A DNA stretch of 64,000 nt from Piscicola geometra (lineage: Eukaryota; Annelida; Clitellata; Hirudinida; Piscicolidae). Where the stretch lies: contig OX030956.1 of the NCBI GenBank assembly GCA_943735955.1, positions 13,277,719 to 13,341,718 on the forward strand. Reading direction: 5' to 3'. The position numbers were made by a program, and so were the translations under genes. The notes below the pieces were generated by a model. That model searched no databases. It saw only the letters and a program-made list of their open reading frames with translations, and was not told the origin of the DNA. This document shows positions 1 through 11,040 of this stretch, piece by piece (within the stretch, counting starts at the first letter, position 1; each line of letters starts with the position of its first letter).

Positions 1-632
1 CTACTTTTAAACTTTTGAAATAATAATTCTTTAAGTTTTCAATTACTAAAATAAGATCTTTAAAATAGTACCATATGAAGCTTCATAAACTCTCTTGAAA
101 CAATTAATAATAATTGAGTGAATAAAGCTATGAAAGCTATCAAAATAAAATTTTAAAAACTCTTTTAAAACATGGAACCAACAACAAACAAATACTGTGG
201 CCTAGAAATCGTTGGGCTGACGCCTCTACAATCACATTTGAAATAGCAAAATTTATAAAGTTATTTTTACATTTTCGAAATTTAAATACGCTAACAACTC
301 GATGTCTGAAAGTTTATAGAAAAGAAATAAAATAATCACAGAGGGAAAATGAAAAACAAGATTTTGTAATGCGGGTAGGAAGGTATATTAAAAATGTAGT
401 TGTCGATGATTTATACATTGAAAAACAATCAGTAATTGCATTAGTTGTTTCTGGAAGCTCTGTCAAATTCTTGATATATATGCATTTAAGAAATGTGTAA
501 AGAGAAAACGTGTAAAAAGACCAAAAAATGGTTAAATATAGGTACAAGCGCTAACAAAGAGTAGATAAGGTGTTACTAAACAATTTGCATATATTCAGCC
601 GCTCATGTAAAACTAAAACACTTAAATCCTCA
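1..632. other. AT-rich sequence, no gene seen
   Basis: Only short open frames of low-complexity composition occur here, none with a recognisable domain, splice structure or similarity to other parts of the window. It is left unassigned up to the target-site duplication of the element that begins at 641. Confidence 0.6.
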
Positions 633-640
633 TTTACAAC

Positions 641-1730
641 TAGAGACCGACCGAAATTCGGTTCGTTTTCGGCGCCGACAATGCCAATTTTCTTAGTTTC
701 GGCAATTTTTCGGTTTCGGCCGAATCTAATTTTACAATTTCGGCAATTTTTCGGTTTCGGCCAAAAATAATTTTGTAATTTCGGCTCAATTTCGGTTTCG
801 GTCGAAATGGATCACATATTTACCGAAAAACCGAAATTTTTATTTATTTATGTAGTTTATCTGATATATCTGTATCTTCAATCGAACTATTAAGTTTGGA
901 TTCGATTCTCTATTAGATATCTATTAGTTATCGTGGTTGATTGATTTATGGGTGTCATCAGACTAATTATTCGAATAACATATACAAGCATCTGGAACAA
1001 CAATCATGTATTTGAAATTTAAGTAAATTGGGATACGTTCAATGATGATATTTAACAAAACTTTTTTTAAGCAAACTCTATTTTTTAAAACATTTGTTTA
1101 AAAAAATGTTATTGTCAAAAGTAAGTATCTGTATATCCTCAATCGAACTCGAATTATCAGGTTTGGGTTCGATTCTCATCTCTATTAGATATCTTTTAGA
1201 TATCGTGGTTAATTGATTTATTGGTGACATAAGACTAATTGCTCGAATAACATATACAAGCATGTGGAATTCTAGATATCCCTTCTTTGAAAAACACTAT
1301 ATATAAGTCGAAAAAACGAGAAGATTTGGCTTCGATTAATTAATTCAAAAATAAATTGTGAGAATGTCGTTGAATCCTATTTGGAAGTTTTTACAGAATG
1401 TCAGTCTGACTAAAGCAAAGCCTGTCAACAACAAAAATTGTTTGTTGTTGAAAAACATTTATTTTTTGGCTTAAAATATACGCTTGTTTGGATTTACCTA
1501 TTAAACTGGCATTGTCATCGCTAAATACTATTTTTTCATTTTTAATAAAAGTTGAAAAAAATTTCGGTTTCGGCCGAAAATCTGATTACAATTTTGGTTT
1601 AATTTCGGTTTCGGCCGAAAATTGATATTCAATTTCGGCTTAATTTCGGTTTCGGCCGAAAATGGGATTTTAATTTCGGCCTAATTTCGGTTTCGGCCGA
1701 AATAAAAATATCTGTTTCGGTCGGTCTCTA
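641..1730. mobile_element. hAT-like nonautonomous DNA transposon
   Basis: The element has perfect 16-bp terminal inverted repeats, TAGAGACCGACCGAAA, and is flanked by an 8-bp direct repeat, TTTACAAC, at 633-640 and 1731-1738. An 8-bp duplication with TAGAG-type ends is characteristic of the hAT superfamily (family knowledge). No transposase frame is present, so it would need help in trans. Subterminal arrays of a palindromic TTTCGGCCGAAA motif lie at both ends (about 650-840 and 1560-1715). The interior holds an imperfect direct duplication: about 870-993 resembles 1128-1268, both containing ATTAGATATC and CGAATAACATATACAAGCAT. Confidence 0.82.
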
Positions 1731-1738
1731 TTTACAAC

Positions 1739-2089
1739 GCTTACTTCAGTCCAGCCAACGCCAACATCTGTGACCTTATGCTAAAATAACTTCTAAAAAT
1801 TCCGGAAAAACATTTCATTTCATCTGTAAATAAAAGTATTATACACTACTGGTAAGTAACTCTAAGTCCACAGCACTAAATTCTTATCCACACCATCGCC
1901 ACCACTCAACCACACCATCATAACCACAGCAACCAAACCCCAACCATGACCACCACTACAGAAAGCCCCATCACCATCACAATCACACCAAAACCACTAC
2001 ATCAACCAACAAACCCCCATCAACCACCACACCATCATAACCACAGCAGCCACCACAACCACTCGACTAAACCATCGCCACAAACGCCA
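1739..2089. other. CA/CCA-rich sequence 3' of the bZIP gene
   Basis: Degenerate ACC, CCA and CATCA repeats dominate. The 63-codon plus-strand frame here is a repeat product (His, Pro, Thr, Ser). On the minus strand this would be the 3' UTR side of the bZIP gene, but no clear polyadenylation signal was picked out. Confidence 0.5.
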
Positions 2090-4396
2090 TCACTTCAACT
2101 TCAGCCTCTTCACCAAAGCACAATTCATCGACTTTGAGAGTTTCAGCAGCTGCTTTACCTTCTCCTCCAGCCTGGCATTTTCCTTCCTCAACTCAGCGAC
2201 CCTACTCTCCATCTCCAGGTACCTCTTCTTCTGGATCTGTCGAGATCTGTCGCCATGGTGGTAGTGTGGTGGAAAGATGTGGTGGAGAAGTTGTAGTGGT
2301 AAAATGTAATTGGTTATAAATTTGTTGTATGCACCGCTACTATCACCACCAATTAAATCCATCCACTACAATCCATCCCCAACTCCTACAACCACCACTA
2401 CGATTCCTCCACAACCACCACCACAACCACCACCACCACAACCACCACCACCACAACTCAACCACCACCACCACAACTCAACCACCACCGCCACAACTCA
2501 ACCACCACCACCACCAACCTTCTAGATGCGATGTTGTTTTTAATGCGGCGTTCGCGATATTTCACTCTATCTTCTCCCACACCTTCCTCCTCCTCCCCTC
2601 CTTCATTGTTTTCTTCCTCTTCCTCCTTTCCCTCCTCCACTCTATCTCCCCTCACCTTTTTTTCTTTTTTAGATTTCAATTTTTTTAAATTAGACTTAGT
2701 CTTCGAAAGAGTCTTTACAGAATAACTAAATTCAGTTTCATCATTACCATTACCAACATTTTTGTCGCCCTCATCATCATTATCATCACCCCCAACCTCA
2801 TCACCTTTTGTGTTGCATAGACTATTTTTATTTACAGCATCATTACAACGACTTTCAAAATTATGGAGATTTAATATCGAATATAACTCATTGAGATCCG
2901 TGTAAGTGGGGGTAGCATGGGTGTTAAGACTATTAACATAATCATAATAATAATTATTATTATTATCAATATTATTATTATTGTTATTATCATAAATATT
3001 ATCATTATTATTATTATTATCGTTATTATTAGCATTAACAACACAGGTAGAAAGACAAATAGGCTTAGGGAGAGTGTCAACAAAGAGGCTTACCGAAGCG
3101 TAATTGTGGTCATTTAAATAAAAAAATGCGCCACTATGTACATGATGATGATGATCCTCATCAAAATTCAAATTAAAATTGACATCATCAACATAATTAT
3201 TAATATTATTACTTAAAGGTAGACTACTATTACTACTACTACTATTACTACTACTAGTAGTAGTGGTAGTAGGAGTAGTAGTAAGAGTAGCTACTTTCTT
3301 ATCAATCAGCTGTTTACAAAAACTACCATCATTATCATCATCAGCACCGCCACCATACCCCTCACCCACACGATCATTCTTACCGAAAAAAGTTACAAAA
3401 TGATTCAAATCGACATCATTATCATCATTGAAATGATCAAAATGATCATCATCTAAACCCTGTTTAAAAAATATTGAAGGGGAAAGCAGTGAATGGGTGA
3501 CTTCAAGTGGATTAATATTACTGTCATTTCTATTAATATTACTATTATTATTATTATTTAAATTATTATTATTATTATTATTATTATTTAAATTATTATT
3601 GCTGTTATTATTTGAAATATTAGTATTTTTATTCTTATCATCACCATTAACATTATAATTAATATTATTATTACCATTATCATTAGTATTAACATTATTA
3701 AACTTATTATTTTCTTCAAACACCCCCATATAACTTGTAAGACAGGGAGTTGAGGTAGCATTGGCATTGAAACTAATTAATGTAATGGTTGAAGGACAAG
3801 ACAAATTGTTGGAGAATGTTGTCATAGTTGTTTTTGTTGTTGTTGACGTCAGTGTATTTGAAAGGCATGGAGATGTTGTGAATATTAAATTTGTGGATGT
3901 GGTTGTTGTTGAGCTAGATGTGGTTTTTGTGTTTGTAGATGAGGGTGATGATGATATATTACTATTAAATAGGCCACTTGTCTTCTAAACCATAGGAAGT
4001 ATAACAATATGCAAAGGTAGCCTGGGTAGATGAGTCATGATTGTAACTGATGTTGCTGAAAGTGTTAGTATTCATAAAAGCATTGTTGTTGTTGGTGTTG
4101 TGTTCATAGATGTCATCTATATGAATGTCAGTTGTGACATCATCAAAGCAACAAACATTATTGCTGAAGTTGTCATAGTAACTGAAACAGTCATCAGCAT
4201 CTCCATCACAAAGACCATTCTCAAAGGAAACTGGTTCAGTCACTTGAACATCGGGCAGCAATGATGAAGGAGGCTTCAGAGAGGTGCTGTAGAGGTCATC
4301 CATTGGGAGATGAGCATTTGTGCCTATAAGATTGACCTTTTCACTATTCAACAAAAAACTTTCAGTGTCATCAAAGTCTTCTGACCAGTTATCCAT
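2090..4396 (-). CDS. bZIP transcription factor, Asn-rich (C/EBP/PAR-like basic region)
   Basis: A nuclear DNA-binding factor, predicted to bind as a dimer. The best-supported junction joins exon 3913-2519 to 2246-2090 (donor AG|GTTGGT, acceptor GACAG|A, phase 2). It links a basic region, YRERRIKNNIAS then RRSRQ, to a leucine zipper starting KKRYLEMESRVAELRKENA. The NNIASRRSR core recalls C/EBP and PAR-type bZIPs; I cannot place it in a named subfamily. The middle of the protein has long Asn runs encoded by ATT/AAT microsatellites, then an acidic, Lys-rich stretch. The acidic N-terminus (MDNWSEDFDD) is in another frame, 4396-3966; a 64-nt intron (3977-3914, weak donor AA|GTGGCC) would join it in phase and give 656 aa. 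Otherwise the protein starts at Met 3825 (487 aa) and the upstream frame is an uORF or a frameshift product. Confidence 0.78.
2385..2518. repeat. CCACCA/CAACCA trinucleotide-rich tract in bZIP intron
   Basis: Impure (CCA)n and CAACTCAACCACCA units fill the donor half of the 272-nt last intron of the bZIP gene. On the minus strand the intron therefore begins GTTGGTGGTGG. Plus-strand frames across it are His/Pro repeat artefacts. Confidence 0.8.
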
Positions 4397-5526
4397 TTTA
4401 ACAAGGCAATAACAACTTTTATTAGTTTATCAGTGAGTTTTTCGAACAATGAAATATTATTTAGTTTAATTATTAATTTGAAATTATTTGGAAAACTGTC
4501 ATTAAAAAGATTCTATCTTTTATAGTATAAAATTTATACTCAATTCATGTTCACTATTTCATTGCACAACTTCTTTAGAACCTTCTAAAATATATTTAAT
4601 AGATTGAGAATTTAAATAAATGAAAATATTAATTTTCTAAACCCAAAAATATAAAATTGATCCTAAATACCAATAAATTAAACCCCAAAAGACTCACTCA
4701 CTTCTGAAGCACCTCGCAACCTACACACTCAACCCATTAACAGATACTCTATAAATGTCAAGTAATAAAACAGCAGAAGGTTATTTTTACATTTTAATGA
4801 AAATAGTTATTTTTATTATTTATCCCTCAAAGCTTCAGCTAGTTTAGATTAACTTTTAAACATATTATAATTTATTTGACGTAATCTAAACAGATGTCAC
4901 TGAATCGGTGTGTAACTATGGTTATAATGTAAATGAAGATAAAAAGTTCAATTTTCACTGAAATATTAGATTTATCAATGAAAAAAATAACATCTTAAAT
5001 TATAAAGTTGAATTTTTATTCAATAAATATATTTAGTATGTATAATTTGCCATCCTCATAGCATTATTTATTGAAAAGGTTTTCAAAAGCATGGAATTGT
5101 GAAACAAACTCTAGAAAATTTATATATCTATATATTTTAAATAGTTTTCTCTTCAAATAGCCAAAATACTTTATATTTCACAATATGTAAGATTAGATGA
5201 GTAGCATATTAGTAAAGAAGCCTTAAAATAAAATTATTTAATTTCGAAATGAGCATAATAAAAAAAACAACCCCATTACCGAAAAAATAAAATAATTGAT
5301 TCTCATCATAAAGCCCAAACCAAAAGAACTAAAGTTCTACCCACATCCACCCCACAAGCCTCCAATCAAAATCAAACGAAACCAGCAAATCACATCTGTT
5401 GTGTGGAGTTGCCATTCCAGGTGGCAGCATCGTCATCTTCGTCATCGGCAGTCAACCGGTGAATATTCCCTTCCCGCCGCTGCCTGAGACCTTGGCTGTG
5501 ATGATGATGGGATAGTGTGTTATTTA
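4397..5526. other. Intergenic, presumed bZIP promoter side
   Basis: AT-rich sequence between the bZIP start (minus strand) and the 3' end of the UBXN4-like gene. No domain-bearing frame and no repeat family that I recognise. No single TATA box stands out from the AT background. Confidence 0.5.
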
Positions 5527-5760
5527 AAATTTATTATTATTATTATTAAAGTGTCCGTAACCGACTGGCCTTGAAGTTCGTCCGGGTTTACGCCACGTTT
5601 ATAATCGTCGGCGTTGTATCAATATCAATGCTGGCATGAAGCCGTGTAGTCCGTGGTAGCGACTCTAAACATTGGGACGCGACATTTAAGTGGCTTTCAT
5701 GATCTTTCGGAACGTAACTTTTTTTTAATGAAGCGAGTTTTAATGAATTTGTAGTAAATA
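5527..5760 (-). repeat. LINE 3'-end-like fragment, related to 63040-63190
   Basis: After a (TTA)n run, this segment carries a GTCCGGGTTTAC motif followed by an ACGTTTATAAT...CGTTGTATC stretch. The same order (ACCGGGTTTAC, ACGTTAATAAT, CGTTGTATTGTATC) occurs at about 63115-63165 beside a recognisable LINE 3' tail. I infer a second, diverged LINE 3' fragment. The simple-repeat flank suggests the minus-strand orientation. Confidence 0.4.
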
Positions 5761-5761
5761 T

Positions 5762-5920
5762 CACCAAGCCACCACCATAAACATCATCATCACCAAACCA
5801 CCACAATCCACATCATTATCACCAAACCACCACCATCAACATCATCATCACCAAACCACCACAATCAACATTACCAATCCACCACCATCATCATTACAAC
5901 CACCATCATCATCATCACCA
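5762..5920. repeat. CACCAAACCACCACCAT / ATCATC tandem repeat
   Basis: About 60-bp units built of CACCAAACCACCAC and ATCATCATC repeat roughly two and a half times. They abut the stop codon of the UBXN4-like gene, so they would lie in its 3' UTR. Confidence 0.75.
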
Positions 5921-5922
5921 TC

Positions 5923-6139
5923 TCACTTATTGGTCTTGGGTCTGGCCCCACTGTCACTGGAAGGGGCAGCAGAAGAATGGGAGGAGTGGGGAAGCGAGGA
6001 GAGGGCAGCCTGGCTGGGGGAGGAGGGGATGATCCATGAGAGCAAGTACTGCAGCACCAAGATGAACCTCGCCCACAACGCCATCAAGCTGAACGCCCCT
6101 GTCGTTGGAGTGGACTCTGCCTGTGTTGTTTGTGTGTTG

Positions 6140-6173
<34 letters not shown>

Positions 6174-8872
6174 TTGTTTGGGTGATTACGTGCGTGAGTT
6201 CAAATAGAGCTTTGAAGGGGGGAGTATGACGTGTTACCTCCTCCCCCCCAAGTCACCTTTCCTCCACTCTACCCCCCCTCCACGCCACCTCCAACCTCCC
6301 CTCCACTCTACCTCCTCCCCCCCTTCCCCCCCCCCCCCCCTCCACGCCACCTCCAACCTCCCCTCCACTCCACCTCATACAACACCACAAGCACAGAAGA
6401 GGGCAGCAGTTTGTACTCATCGAATGTCTTTTCATAATCTTCGATCAGCACCCATGGCAACAACTGAGATAACTTGATATTCTTCACCCTTCCTTCGAGA
6501 TTCTATGTGTGAATGGATTAAGGAATGGGTGAATTAATGGTTTTTCGGTAAATGCATGCATGAATGAATTCTTGAATTCAGAAACTTGGAAACTATTAAT
6601 AAAATGATTTAAGAAATTAATATTTAAAATTGTTTTTAAAATGCCCACCTCCAGCACAAACTGCTTTGCCATGATGAGTTTGTCTTCGGGAGCAAAAGAG
6701 CTGACAAGTGTTGAGCCGTCAGGCAGTTTGAATTGAATCATTGCCACTCTTTTCCTGAACAAAAAGCAATGACAATATCGAGTAGAATAAAAATTTAAAA
6801 GATGTTATTCGAATAAAAATTTATAGATTTTATTCGAATAAAAATGATAAATATTTTATTCGAATAAAAATTATAAATATTTTATTAGAAAAAAAACATA
6901 AATATTTTATTAAAGTAGAAACTTATAGATTATATTAGAATGCCTACTTTGAGGTTTCCATCTTTTCCTGCCTCTTCTCCTTCATCAACTCTTCCTTCTC
7001 CATCTTCTCACTCTCCTCCTTTGCCTTCATCTGACCCCTGACCGCCTGGTACTCGATGTTCTTCCGCTTCCTGTCACGCGTACCAAAGATTATCAATATA
7101 TAAACTAGAATCATATAAAATCGAAATTCAACTTTTTTATAAATAATTTTATCGAATCATTTAAATTCAAATTTCTTTATAAATTCGCACATTCACCTCG
7201 CCTCATCTAAATCCTGTTGTATCTTCTCCTTTTGTGCCTCTGTCCTTGTATTTGGTACACTGACAATTTATCATCATCATCATCATTGCCATGATCATCA
7301 TTATCATCATCACCATGATAATCTTTATCATCATCATCATCATTGCCATGATCATCATTATCATCATCACCATGATTAACTTCAATCAAAAAAAGTTTGC
7401 TGAGACGTAAACTTGAAGAGGTTTAAACCCTCATGGATATGTAAAGAGCATGATGATGATGATGATAATGATGATGGTGATGGTGATGATGATGGAGATG
7501 ATGATGGTGATGATGATGGTGAAGATGATGGTGAAGATGATGGTGATGATGATGGTGATGGAGACGATAATGGTAATGATGATTTTTATTTGAAATAACA
7601 CCAAAATGCACATACAATTGACTTAAAATTCCCCTTTCAACCTTTCAAGAGCAGGAGCGGTTGCAGTGCTTAATGGAGGCTTTGTGTGCTTGCTACTTGG
7701 TGATGATTTTGAAGCTGCCGGTGGTGGTGGTGATGATACTGGTAGCATCTCAGGCAGTTGTGATGATGATGATGATGATTGTGCACTGCCATGCAACTGG
7801 GTGGGTGTTTAAAGTGAAGATTTAAATGGAAAAGTTCCTGACTTTTACAATGAAAATACTGAATTTATAATATAAATAAATCAGGTTATTTTTCTTTTTT
7901 TAATGTAAATAATAATTATTTATGAAAAAAATATTCCTATAACTTAAAATGAGCCATCACTAATGTTTAAAAGTGAATCCACATAAATAAGCAACCTTCA
8001 AAGCTTTATTGAAGCTTTTAATTAGTTCTTCCACTGAAACGTGGCCTTTAGTTACACCCAATACTTTGCCATTCTCACCTATGAAGTACACAATGGGGTA
8101 CGCAAACACTGGGTCTAGGTTTAGAGTGTATTTGAAATTAAGGAATGTATATTTTGTGGTTTCATTTTTAATTGGTATGGTTTTTTAGATTTAAGTTAAC
8201 ATTTTTTTACTATTTTTTTTGGTTAATATTTCATAGAACAATTATTTCGATATTATTTTTACATGTTTCATTTAAGAAGTATGCATATATAAACTTTAAA
8301 ACTTTCAAATTTTTGTTAACATAAAAAAATGAATAAAGTTAAAAAAGTGAGAAAAAATGATATTTTCTATTAAGTAAAAGGATACAAATCTGTCTGAACT
8401 GAGAAGCACTTGTGCTGTAACAAATATTATAATAGGTTTTTTTAAAGGAAAAAATGTATTAACTATGAAAATATATATAATTTATAAATATAAACTTTTT
8501 ATAATTATGAAATTATGAAAATTATACACTGTCCACCTGTCTGCTTGAAGTCTGACTAGGACACATTTATTTTCATTTACTATGTCTTTTACTTGGTTAC
8601 TTTGCCAAGCTTCTCCTTCAGAAGTTTTGTCATCTGAATTTTTAAAAGTATGTTAGCGCATTGATAGATATAATGAAAGAAACTGCTAAAAAGTTATTCA
8701 CACCATTTGATATACATACTTTACTTGATTTAAACTTTAAATTTTAAAATTGTAAGTCTTAGAAGTTATAAAAAATGCAACATAAATTACCTTCTACTAA
8801 AACAACAAAAAGAGATTTTAAAGTTTTAGATTTAGCGATCGCTTCCTGAATATCTTTTTCACTCCATTCCAT
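5923..8872 (-). CDS. UBXN4: UBX domain-containing protein 4-like ERAD factor
   Basis: UBXN4 (erasin) is an ER-membrane hairpin protein that recruits p97/VCP through its UBX domain for ER-associated degradation (family knowledge). Exons on the minus strand: 8872-8791, 8633-8537, 8414-8386, 8114-7996, 7796-7642, 7259-7197, 7070-6948, 6754-6649, 6463-6374 (or from 6472), 6120-5923; about 353 aa. The N-terminal thioredoxin-like part runs from MEWSEKDIQEAIAKSKTLKS to YPIVYFIGENGKVLG. A Ser/Pro linker and a charged helix (EKIQQDLDEARKRKN...) follow. The UBX domain starts VAMIQFKLPDGST, and the tail has a hydrophobic segment, LMALWARFILVLQYLLSWII. Phases agree throughout. At the exon 8/9 junction about 10-12 residues expected in UBX are missing, so a micro-exon or another acceptor is likely there. 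The UBX loop reads LPW where FPR is usual. Confidence 0.88.
7262..7582. repeat. ATC/GAT trinucleotide arrays in UBXN4 intron 5
   Basis: Two arrays occupy the intron between UBXN4 exons 5 and 6. At 7268-7378 a 57-bp ATCATC-rich unit containing ATTGCCATGATC is duplicated. At 7450-7582 there is a GATGATGGT-type array. All Asp-, His- or Met-rich frames in this interval are repeat products. Confidence 0.85.
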
Positions 8873-9081
8873 TTTAAATTATTTTTTATTTTTGATGTAT
8901 TTTAAATAACATACGTCATACTACTCGTTCAATAAACTGGTTTTAAAATATTCACAATTTAAATGAAAAAAGTGTGAATAATTACCATAAATTTCAACAT
9001 ATATTAATTTTTTTGAATAAGAAAAACAAATTGCCTTTGAAGAGCTGATGCTTGCTCTTTTTTCTTTAATCATCTTTGGTT

Positions 9082-9304
9082 AGCAGCTGTAATCTTGTAG
9101 AATAAAGAGTTTTGGGTAGATTTTTAATTAAAAATTTAAAAAATAATTATTAAGACCTGATTTTTTCACTTTTAGTAGTTTTTCAAACGTAGTGAACTGC
9201 AACAAAGAATAGAATAAAGCCACAATGACAACAATTTGAGTCTTGGCAAGGGTCTTTTCTGCACCACGGGTTACACCCTTAACAACAGTGCCAAGAAGAT
9301 TCAT
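9082..9304 (-). CDS. Small ORF, tandem copy 1 (58 aa, putative membrane peptide)
   Basis: The frame runs from ATG at 9304 to TAA at 9128 (58 residues). It begins MNLLGTVVKGVTRGAEKT, then has a hydrophobic stretch (QIVVIVALFYSLLQF) that could be one membrane span, and ends in a basic tail. It is the left member of a tandem duplication with a period of about 240 bp; the neighbour at 9367-9534 keeps the frame despite several substitutions and a 9-nt indel. Function unknown. The flanking TGTAGAATAAA...GTTTTGGGTA block also occurs in the dispersed element at 18845, 28390 and 38928, so this may be a mobile sequence, not a host gene. Confidence 0.45.
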
Positions 9305-9321
9305 AAATATTTTTTGTGTTA

Positions 9322-9640
9322 GCAGCTGTAATCTTGTAGAATAAAGAGTTTTGGGTAGATTTTTAATTAAAAATTTAAAAAATAATTATTAAGACCTGAT
9401 TTTTTCACTTTTAGTCGTTTTTCAAACTGCAACAATGAATAGAAAAAAGCCACAGTGACAACAATTTGAGTCTTGGCAAGGGTTTCTTCTGCACCACGGG
9501 TTACAGCCTTAACAACAGTGCCAAGAAGATTCATAAATATTTTTTGTGTGTGAATGATGCTATAGTAGGAATGATGATGATGGTGATATGGGTGAGGTTT
9601 GGTTAAATTAAATATTAAAGGTATTTTATTTTTCTTTAAA
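9322..9640 (-). CDS. Small ORF, tandem copy 2 (55 aa, putative membrane peptide)
   Basis: The frame runs from ATG at 9534 to a stop at 9367-9369 (55 residues) and starts MNLLGTVVKAVTRGAEET. It differs from copy 1 by a few substitutions and lacks three residues after LLQF. An upstream in-frame extension through a CAT/His-rich stretch to about 9645 is possible but looks like leader sequence. The preceding AACCTCACCCA and CAC/CAT repeats resemble the head of the dispersed element near 38450, which links this pair to that family. Confidence 0.45.
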
Positions 9641-9645
9641 TTCAT

Positions 9646-11040
9646 GGGTTAGGGTTTCTATTCTGGGCGGTTTAAAGTGTTATATTTAGCAAAATTATTG
9701 ATTGAATGGGTTCGGAGTGAATGATAACGTTATAATAATGGTTTGAAATACTATTACAAGCACGCCACTTGAACGAAATGCCTTCAGCAGGATAACTTTT
9801 CTTTGAATATTTTGAAAGCTTCTATGAACCAAACGTCCTGACTGTATATTCTGGCGCCTGATTGCTAGTTTTTAACTAAGAAAATTAATTTTCCTATTTT
9901 ATTAGAATTCACAAAAACAGCATCAAAAATTGTATTTATGTTGGAATGCAACACTGTTGGGTTTAAGAAAATAATGATTTCAAATTCATATTTATCAGAA
10001 TTAACATGAGAATATTTCCTAAAGCAATCTTAACATTACGGCACAAGAATCTTGGAAGATTTGTATACATGAACGTGCCGAAAAACGCCCTTTTTCTACA
10101 TACAAAACGATGTTCGCAATAAGATGCAACCGAAGAGAGTTCAAATAACTTGATGGAATAGCAGTTTGCAGTAGAGACCTTGATGGCAACAAATTCAGAA
10201 CACTGAGTCATATTCAAGTGACAGCGTAACAACTACTGCTACGTTTGGTTTTCGCCAAAGATTAAAAGATATTTGTATTATAATAAATTAATTCACAACA
10301 TCATTGGTCCAATGTCTTGCGAGGAACATCAATTTATTCAGCAACAGAAATGATATGGCTTCAGCGACAGAACTATTAAAAGATTGCGATAAACAGGGAG
10401 TAATTCACCTACAAGGAAACATAAATTGAATGAGCTGGATGAAGCAATTGAATGCATCACTAGAAATTCAAGCATCACCACCTACAAAAAAACAATTGAA
10501 AGCACTATAGACAAAGTTTTAACAGCACCAATAAAAATTCTACCATCAAAACTTTCATCAAGTATTGGCGTTCGAGTTGCAGTAGCTGAAAATAGGAATA
10601 CATTTTCTTCCAATCATTCACTGACGAACACTTTAAGTTAAGATGAGCGTCGCAAAAGAAGAAATTAAGTCCCTCTTTTACACTCTTCCAACCATACGAG
10701 AAACACCATATGAGTAAGTAGATGGGGTAGAGGTACAGTGATTTAAAGAAACATAAAAAGATCTATTAGATAAATATGACTTAATCCATAAAAACGAAGA
10801 ATCATTAATATGAACTTATTTTTGAGTAATTGTAGTAATAATAGTTTTAAATTCACTATGGACTGGAAAAATCTCTCTAAAGCCAACAAACCCCCATTTC
10901 ACATTGAAACTAACAAAATAATGTTTTTTCCCAATTTTATTAGAAAATGTGTAATTAAGTTAGTAAGTTTAGAAGTTGCTAATGGAAAAGTTAGGCTTGT
11001 AATACGATCGGTTAGCAGATCATTTACAAGTACACTCCCT
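9646..11040. other. No recognisable gene
   Basis: Frames at 9963-10232 (-), 10426-10641 (+) and 10810-11067 (+) are short and show no motif, signal peptide or splice context that I recognise. Degenerate mobile DNA is possible. Confidence 0.4.

Noticed and set aside
1946..2137. Thr/His/Pro-rich plus-strand frame
   Set aside because: Low-complexity CA/CCA repeats; no conservation signal.
2458..2518. Val/Trp/Gly-rich C-terminal extension of the bZIP frame
   Set aside because: It is read-through into the CCA-repeat intron; the splice at 2519 to 2246 restores the basic region and zipper.
10426..10641. 71-codon plus-strand frame
   Set aside because: No motif or homology recognised; it lies in a region of mobile-element debris.
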